Below are positions 60,078 through 64,000 of a stretch of DNA of 64,000 nucleotides, piece by piece. Numbering within the stretch: the stretch's first letter is position 1; each line of letters opens with the position of its first letter. The translations under genes and the position numbers were made by a program. Under the pieces are notes generated by a model. That model was not told where the DNA came from, ran no database searches, and was given only the letters and a program-made list of their open reading frames with translations. The stretch spans positions 914,300 through 978,299 of the forward strand of contig NZ_LVJN01000020.1 of NCBI RefSeq assembly GCF_002109495.1, given 5' to 3'. This DNA is from Magnetofaba australis IT-1. Lineage in GTDB: Bacteria > Pseudomonadota > Magnetococcia > Magnetococcales > Magnetococcaceae.

Positions 60078-60560
60078 ATGTCTCTTCGTATCCAGCAGGC
60101 GGACTTCGCCAACCCCGATCACGGGGCGGCCATCGTCCGCCTGCTGGACGCCTACGCCCGCGACCCCATGGGCGGCGGCAAACCTCTAAGCGACTCAGTC
60201 AAATGCGATCTGGTTCCGGCTTTGGCGCGCATCCCCGGCGCGCTCACTCTGCTGGCCTACGTGGATGAGCATGCGGTGGGGCTGGCCAACTGCTTCGCCG
60301 GCTTCTCCACCTTCGCTTGTCGACCTCTGCTAAATATCCATGATATCGCCGTGTTGCCCGCATACCGTGGACAAGGCGTCGCGGGCGCTATGCTGGCGGA
60401 GATCGAAGCCATTGCGCGGGCGCGGGGGTGCTGCAAAGTGACCCTGGAGGTGCTGGAGAACAATCACGCCGCCCAGTCCGCCTACCGCAAATATGGTTTT
60501 GCGGGCTACGAACTGCGCCCCGAGGCTGGGCGCGCGCTGTTCTGGGAGAAGTCGCTGTAG
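60078..60560 (+). CDS. GNAT-family N-acetyltransferase
   Basis: A 160-residue acetyl-CoA-dependent acetyltransferase. The acetyl-CoA loop is VLPAYRGQGVAGAMLAEIEA, preceded by LLNIHDIAVL, and followed by CCKVTLEVLENNHAAQSAYRK with YGFAGYEL, all typical. Substrate unknown. It starts 22 bases after ppk2, so the two may be cotranscribed. Confidence 0.9.
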   Translation: MSLRIQQADFANPDHGAAIVRLLDAYARDPMGGGKPLSDSVKCDLVPALARIPGALTLLAYVDEHAVGLANCFAGFSTFACRPLLNIHDIAVLPAYRGQGVAGAMLAEIEAIARARGCCKVTLEVLENNHAAQSAYRKYGFAGYELRPEAGRALFWEKSL

Positions 60561-60709
60561 GAACTTGCCTGCCCCTGCGGGACTCTCAATTTTCAAGCGT
60601 GGCGGGCAGTTGCAGGCCCCTATATTGCATCTTCACGCCATGGCTTAGGCGCTTGGCATGAGGCGCATGGTTTGAGGCCCTCCATTCGACGACAAAGGAA
60701 TTGGCGCGC

Positions 60710-62233
60710 ATGACTCCCCGACTGCTTCTGGTGGAACCCCCGTTTGGCCGTCTGTACCACGACAATAACGGCGCCTTCCGCGCGCCCCTGTCCCTGGGCT
60801 ACCTCTCCGCTTCGGTCAAACAGCGCACGGATTGTCCGGTAATGGTCTACAACGCCGATTTCAACCCGGACCTGGAGCATCACGTCAATGTCTCTAACGA
60901 CTATCTGTTCAGCGCTGGCTTCGAGCGCTATCAACGCTGCTTGAAGGACCTGGATGCGCCGGTGTGGGATGAGGTGCGCCAGACTCTGGCGGAGTATCGG
61001 CCCGATGTGCTTGGGGTGACGGTGAAAACCCAGAACTACCACTCGGCGCTGCAGGTGGCGCGCCTGGCCAAACAGCAGAACCCGGATTGCTTTGTCATCT
61101 TCGGCGGACCGCACCCCACCATGGCGGGGGAGGAGTCGCTGGAGGATCCGGTGGTGGATATGACTGTGTTGGCGGAGGGTGAGAATACCCTGGTGGAGAT
61201 ACTGCAGACGCTCTCCAACAGCGAAACGCCGGAGTTTGGCGCCATCGCCGGGATCATCTATCGCGGACCGGATGGTCTTGTGCGCACTCCTGCGCGGGGC
61301 AATCATGACAATCTGGACGACTTTCCCAACCCCATTGAGGCGCTGCCAGAGGTGCTCAAGGATTTTGACGTCTACCCGGCCAACGCCCTGGCGCGCATCT
61401 TCGCCACCCGGGGCTGCCCCTATCAATGCACCTTCTGCGGCTCGGTGAGCATGTGGACGCGCAAGGTGCGTTTCCGTTCGCCGCAAAACGTGGTGGGGGA
61501 GATTAAAGCGCTGCTGGCGCGGGGGGCGACCCATGTGCACTTTGAGGATGACACTTTTGGCGTCAAGAAGAGCTATATTCGCGAACTTTGCGCCCTGATC
61601 GCTCAGGAGTGTCCGGGGTTGAGCTGGTCCTGCGAGATCACCGTGCAGTTGGCCGATGATGAGAACCTCCGCAATATGCGCGCGGCAGGCTGTCATCAGG
61701 TGACCTTGGGTATTGAATCCGGCGACGATGAGATGCTCAAGCGCATCAAGAAAAACATCACCACCGAGCAGGCGGTGGCCGCCGTGGAGCGCTGCCGCAA
61801 ACATGATATCACGCCCTATGTGTTCCTCATGTTTGGCTTCCCGGAAGAGGATGAGAAGAGCATCCGCGGCACGCTGGACATCATTCCACGTCTGAACTCG
61901 CCCTCCATCTGTTTTAGCGTGTTCACCCCCTACCCGGGCTCACAACTGTTCGAACAGTGCAAATCGTGGGGCATGATCGATGACAAAATGGACTACTCCC
62001 GCTTCAACCACCAAAGCCCGGATAACCACTTTTCGCGCAATTTGAGCAAAGAGACGCTGGATCTTCACTTACACGAAGCCATTCGACGCATCGACCGGCA
62101 GGAGGCGCGGGTTGCAAAGCGCATGCGCAGAGAGCGCGGGCTGCGGTTGTTGCGTGAGCAGGGGGGCTTTGCCGCGCTGCGCTGGGCGCTGAGCGGCGTT
62201 GCGCGCCGTTTGGCGCCGCGTCCGGCGGAGTGA
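60710..62233 (+). CDS. B12-binding-domain radical SAM protein
   Basis: A 507-residue enzyme. The N-terminal cobalamin-binding fold is seen in PRLLLVEPPFGRLY, LGYLSASVKQ, LGVTVKTQNYHSALQVARL and VIFGGPHPT. The iron-sulfur motif is CPYQCTFC (CX3CX2C, about residue 235) in FATRGCPYQCTFCGS, then HFEDDTFGV and LGIESGDDEML. A DUF4070-like C-terminal part is absent. Such proteins methylate or rearrange lipids, antibiotics or tetrapyrroles; the substrate is unknown. ATG 60710 has AAAGGAA upstream. Confidence 0.9.
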   Translation: MTPRLLLVEPPFGRLYHDNNGAFRAPLSLGYLSASVKQRTDCPVMVYNADFNPDLEHHVNVSNDYLFSAGFERYQRCLKDLDAPVWDEVRQTLAEYRPDVLGVTVKTQNYHSALQVARLAKQQNPDCFVIFGGPHPTMAGEESLEDPVVDMTVLAEGENTLVEILQTLSNSETPEFGAIAGIIYRGPDGLVRTPARGNHDNLDDFPNPIEALPEVLKDFDVYPANALARIFATRGCPYQCTFCGSVSMWTRKVRFRSPQNVVGEIKALLARGATHVHFEDDTFGVKKSYIRELCALIAQECPGLSWSCEITVQLADDENLRNMRAAGCHQVTLGIESGDDEMLKRIKKNITTEQAVAAVERCRKHDITPYVFLMFGFPEEDEKSIRGTLDIIPRLNSPSICFSVFTPYPGSQLFEQCKSWGMIDDKMDYSRFNHQSPDNHFSRNLSKETLDLHLHEAIRRIDRQEARVAKRMRRERGLRLLREQGGFAALRWALSGVARRLAPRPAE

Positions 62234-62266
62234 GTCCTGTGGTGAGAGGCCGGGAGGCGGCGCAAC

Positions 62267-62911
62267 TCAGCTTTGCCCAGTGATGGGAGTGTAGTCGAAC
62301 AGGGCGAAATCCTGGGCGTAAAGCTCTGTGGCGATGCGCGCCATTTCCGCATCATAGGCGGTTTCATACGGCGCGTGATCGGAGCGGTTTTTGTGCGCCA
62401 GGGTGGCCTCTATGCCCAGGCGTTGCGCCACGGTGTGAAAATCCGCCTCAATGTTCTCCAGTCTACCGACAAAATCCACCTGAATGCGTCCGGCCTTATC
62501 CGCCACAAAGTAGTGCTGGGGATGCAGGTGGGGGATGCTCCACAGCCGCTGCGGCGAAATCCACTCTTTGACGAACTGCTCAAAACTCTCAATGGAGGTC
62601 AGGTGGGTTTCGGAAAACGCCTTGTCCTGATGGTTGATGCCGCCTTTTTTCAGAAAACTGTAGGCTGACAGCAATCGATCATGGGGGTGGCGGACAAAGG
62701 TGAATTTAAAAAACCGTTTGAATTTTGACGGGTTGGCGCGCTGAAACAGAAAGTAGGGTTTGTGGTTGGACTGATAGTTCAGCGCCTGTCCCACGCTCAC
62801 GCCAGCGGCTTTGGGAATGTGAATAAAAATGCACTCGCAGCAGTTGGGCGAGCCTTCATAGACGCCGCGTCCGCGCCAATCGGCGATGCGCATTCTCAGG
62901 GTGGTGAGCAT
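62267..62911 (-). CDS. Sulfotransferase family protein (Sulfotransfer_2-like)
   Basis: A 214-residue protein. The 5'-phosphosulfate loop IFIHIPKAAGVSVGQAL (compare IPKxxGTS) and the 3'-phosphate motif KFTFVRHPHDRLLSAYSFLK (compare VRxPxxRxxSxY) are those of PAPS-dependent carbohydrate sulfotransferases. Bacterial members modify polysaccharides or lipooligosaccharides. No signal peptide. ATG 62911 has GAGGAG 6 bases upstream, better than the upstream in-frame starts. Possibly relevant to the surface glycans made elsewhere in the window. Confidence 0.85.
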   Translation of the reverse strand: MLTTLRMRIADWRGRGVYEGSPNCCECIFIHIPKAAGVSVGQALNYQSNHKPYFLFQRANPSKFKRFFKFTFVRHPHDRLLSAYSFLKKGGINHQDKAFSETHLTSIESFEQFVKEWISPQRLWSIPHLHPQHYFVADKAGRIQVDFVGRLENIEADFHTVAQRLGIEATLAHKNRSDHAPYETAYDAEMARIATELYAQDFALFDYTPITGQS

Positions 62912-62974
62912 GCTGGGCTCCTCAAGCGGCGGAGTGGGGGAGAGGCATGGCGTCGTCATGGCGTCGTTACTCCC

Positions 62975-64000
62975 TTAGCGACCGCGCCACGCCTGCAGGC
63001 GGGTGGCGGCGTATTTGGCCTGAGCGCCTTGGCGCACCTGTCGCAGATAGCTGTTATAGGCCGTCGCCGCGCCGCGCACGTCGCGCATCTGCTCCATGGC
63101 GATCCCCTGCAGGAACAGCGTATCCGGGTTGCCCGGCAGGCGCTGCTCATAGGCGCGGAAGCTGGCCAGCGCCGCATCCGGGCGATGCAGCGCCAGTTGC
63201 GCCACGCCGGTCATGTGCTGCGCCTGGGCCTCGCTGGGTTTGATCCGTTTGGCGTCCTCGGCGTAGCGCAGGGCGTCGTTGGGGTGGTTGAGCGCCAGTT
63301 GCGTCTTGGCCATCAGCACCAGCGCCGGGTAGTCCTGCGGCGCCTGTTTGATGGCGCTGCGGATGTGCCTGTCGGCTTGGGCGTACTGCTTGCCGGAGAA
63401 GGCGTCTTCCCCCTTCTGGAGTTCATCAATGACCGGTTTGAGGGCGCGGATGGAGGCGGTGTTGTCCATGTAGCGTTCGCGATTCACCGCGCCGCCGGGG
63501 CGCACCTCGCCCCTCTTCTCGGCGATGGCGGCCTGGGCGTTGGCGATGCGTTCGCTGCTGAGCGGATGGGTGGCCATCATCAGCTCCAGCGCGTTGGGCT
63601 TGTGCTCGGACTGACTGTTGAGCATCTGCATCAGCCCCACCATCCCCTCGGGGTCATAGCCGGTGCGGCTCATGTAGGTCATGCCCAGGCTGTCGGCTTC
63701 GCGCTCGTTATCGCGGCTGTAGCTGGAGAGCAGCGCGCCTGCGCCCAGCCCGCCAAGTTGATTGATCCAGCCCGCCTGATTGGGCGCTTTGGCGTTGGCC
63801 ACCATGCCCACCCCCGCCAGCAGCGCTTGCGCGAAGATTGTTTTGGTTTGGCGCTGAGCGGCGTGACGGGCGTTGACGTGGCCCAGCTCATGCCCCAGCA
63901 GACCGGCCAGTTGGGATTCGTCCTGCATCTCCGCCAGAATGCCGCGGGTAGCGGCGACGCTACCGCCGGGGAAGGTGTAGGCGTTGACCCGATTGGCCTC
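62975..64000 (-). CDS. M48-family metalloprotease with TPR-like repeats (BepA/YfgC-like), 5' cut by window
   Basis: The visible 342 residues run from NRVNAYTFPGGSVAATRG at the window edge into the zinc site GLLGHELGHVNARHA (HExxH), the NEREADSLGMTYMSRTGYDP block with the third ligand Glu, and a C-terminal TPR-like region (about 150 residues: GEDAFSGKQYAQADRHIRSAI; AQLALHRPDAALASF). BepA-type proteases are periplasmic and control outer-membrane protein assembly. The N-terminus with signal peptide lies outside the window. Confidence 0.9.
   Translation of the reverse strand, partial: EANRVNAYTFPGGSVAATRGILAEMQDESQLAGLLGHELGHVNARHAAQRQTKTIFAQALLAGVGMVANAKAPNQAGWINQLGGLGAGALLSSYSRDNEREADSLGMTYMSRTGYDPEGMVGLMQMLNSQSEHKPNALELMMATHPLSSERIANAQAAIAEKRGEVRPGGAVNRERYMDNTASIRALKPVIDELQKGEDAFSGKQYAQADRHIRSAIKQAPQDYPALVLMAKTQLALNHPNDALRYAEDAKRIKPSEAQAQHMTGVAQLALHRPDAALASFRAYEQRLPGNPDTLFLQGIAMEQMRDVRGAATAYNSYLRQVRQGAQAKYAATRLQAWRGR

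Overview
The window is GC-rich, densely coding proteobacterial chromosome (64 kb, both ends cutting through genes). A MucR/Ros-type regulator, ZapE, a PpnP-type nucleoside phosphorylase, a methyl-accepting chemotaxis protein and several c-di-GMP/two-component proteins point to a motile alpha-like proteobacterium. A secreted Gly/Tyr/Asn-rich protein resembling sulfur globule envelope proteins and an archaeal/eukaryotic-type PheRS suggest a deep-branching, possibly sulfur-oxidising lineage; the Magnetococcia fit this picture, but that is inference and no magnetosome gene is present.

Layout. 1-4.2 kb: end of a FAD glycerol-3-phosphate dehydrogenase-like gene, then pheS-pheT of archaeal type closed by a strong terminator. 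4.5-4.9 kb: the sulfur-globule-like gene with its own terminators. 5.0-6.7 kb: an IS1111-type (IS110 family) element of about 1.44 kb sitting inside a dispersed palindromic repeat; comparison with intact repeat copies fixes its ends almost to the base. 6.7-10.6 kb: housekeeping genes (AcuI-like reductase, RluA-type pseudouridine synthase, PpnP, BaiN/YhiN-type flavoprotein, DUF2892). 10.5-18.8 kb: nucleotide-sugar genes for a WbpA/B/D/E-like pathway (dehydrogenase, oxidase, N-acetyltransferase, aminotransferase) plus an epimerase, with a second DegT aminotransferase coupled to a secreted Kunitz-domain protein and a DsbA-family protein. 18.9-23.6 kb: small proteins, a radical SAM protein, ZapE, an ArdA-like acidic protein and a SapC-family protein. 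23.6-29.3 kb: chemoreceptor, large hybrid kinase and a Sel1 protein. 29.4-41.0 kb: surface polysaccharide and glycolipid genes (ManC/AlgA, GT2, GT4, O-antigen ligase/polymerase, asparagine synthetase, a sucrose-phosphatase-like HAD protein, GmhA-like isomerase, EEP hydrolase plus GT4). 41.4-45.6 kb: sensor kinase coupled to an HD-GYP response regulator. 45.8-54.3 kb: oligoendopeptidase F, DgkA, MucR, then a run of tightly overlapping genes: ferredoxin-adenylate cyclase fusion, ABC ATPase, ABC permease, DUF3750, a frameshifted DUF4198-like gene and two small unknowns. 54.3-64 kb: rhodanese, TPMT-like methyltransferase, M1 peptidase, REC-degenerate GGDEF, PPK2, GNAT, B12-type radical SAM, sulfotransferase and the C-terminal part of an M48 protease with TPR-like repeats.

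Between genes lies a family of mosaic repeats made of interchangeable perfect hairpins in a fixed order between a conserved head (AATGTTTGCGTGACGCAG...) and tail (GCGGGTGTGGGCG...). At least six headed copies occur, and one was the landing site of the IS element. The points most worth following are this repeat/IS pair and its candidate bridge RNA, the archaeal-type PheRS with a zinc-ribbon-like insertion, the redox-domain adenylate cyclase, the bacterial Kunitz protein, the ArdA-like protein and the sulfur-globule-like protein. No rRNA, tRNA or CRISPR array was recognised.
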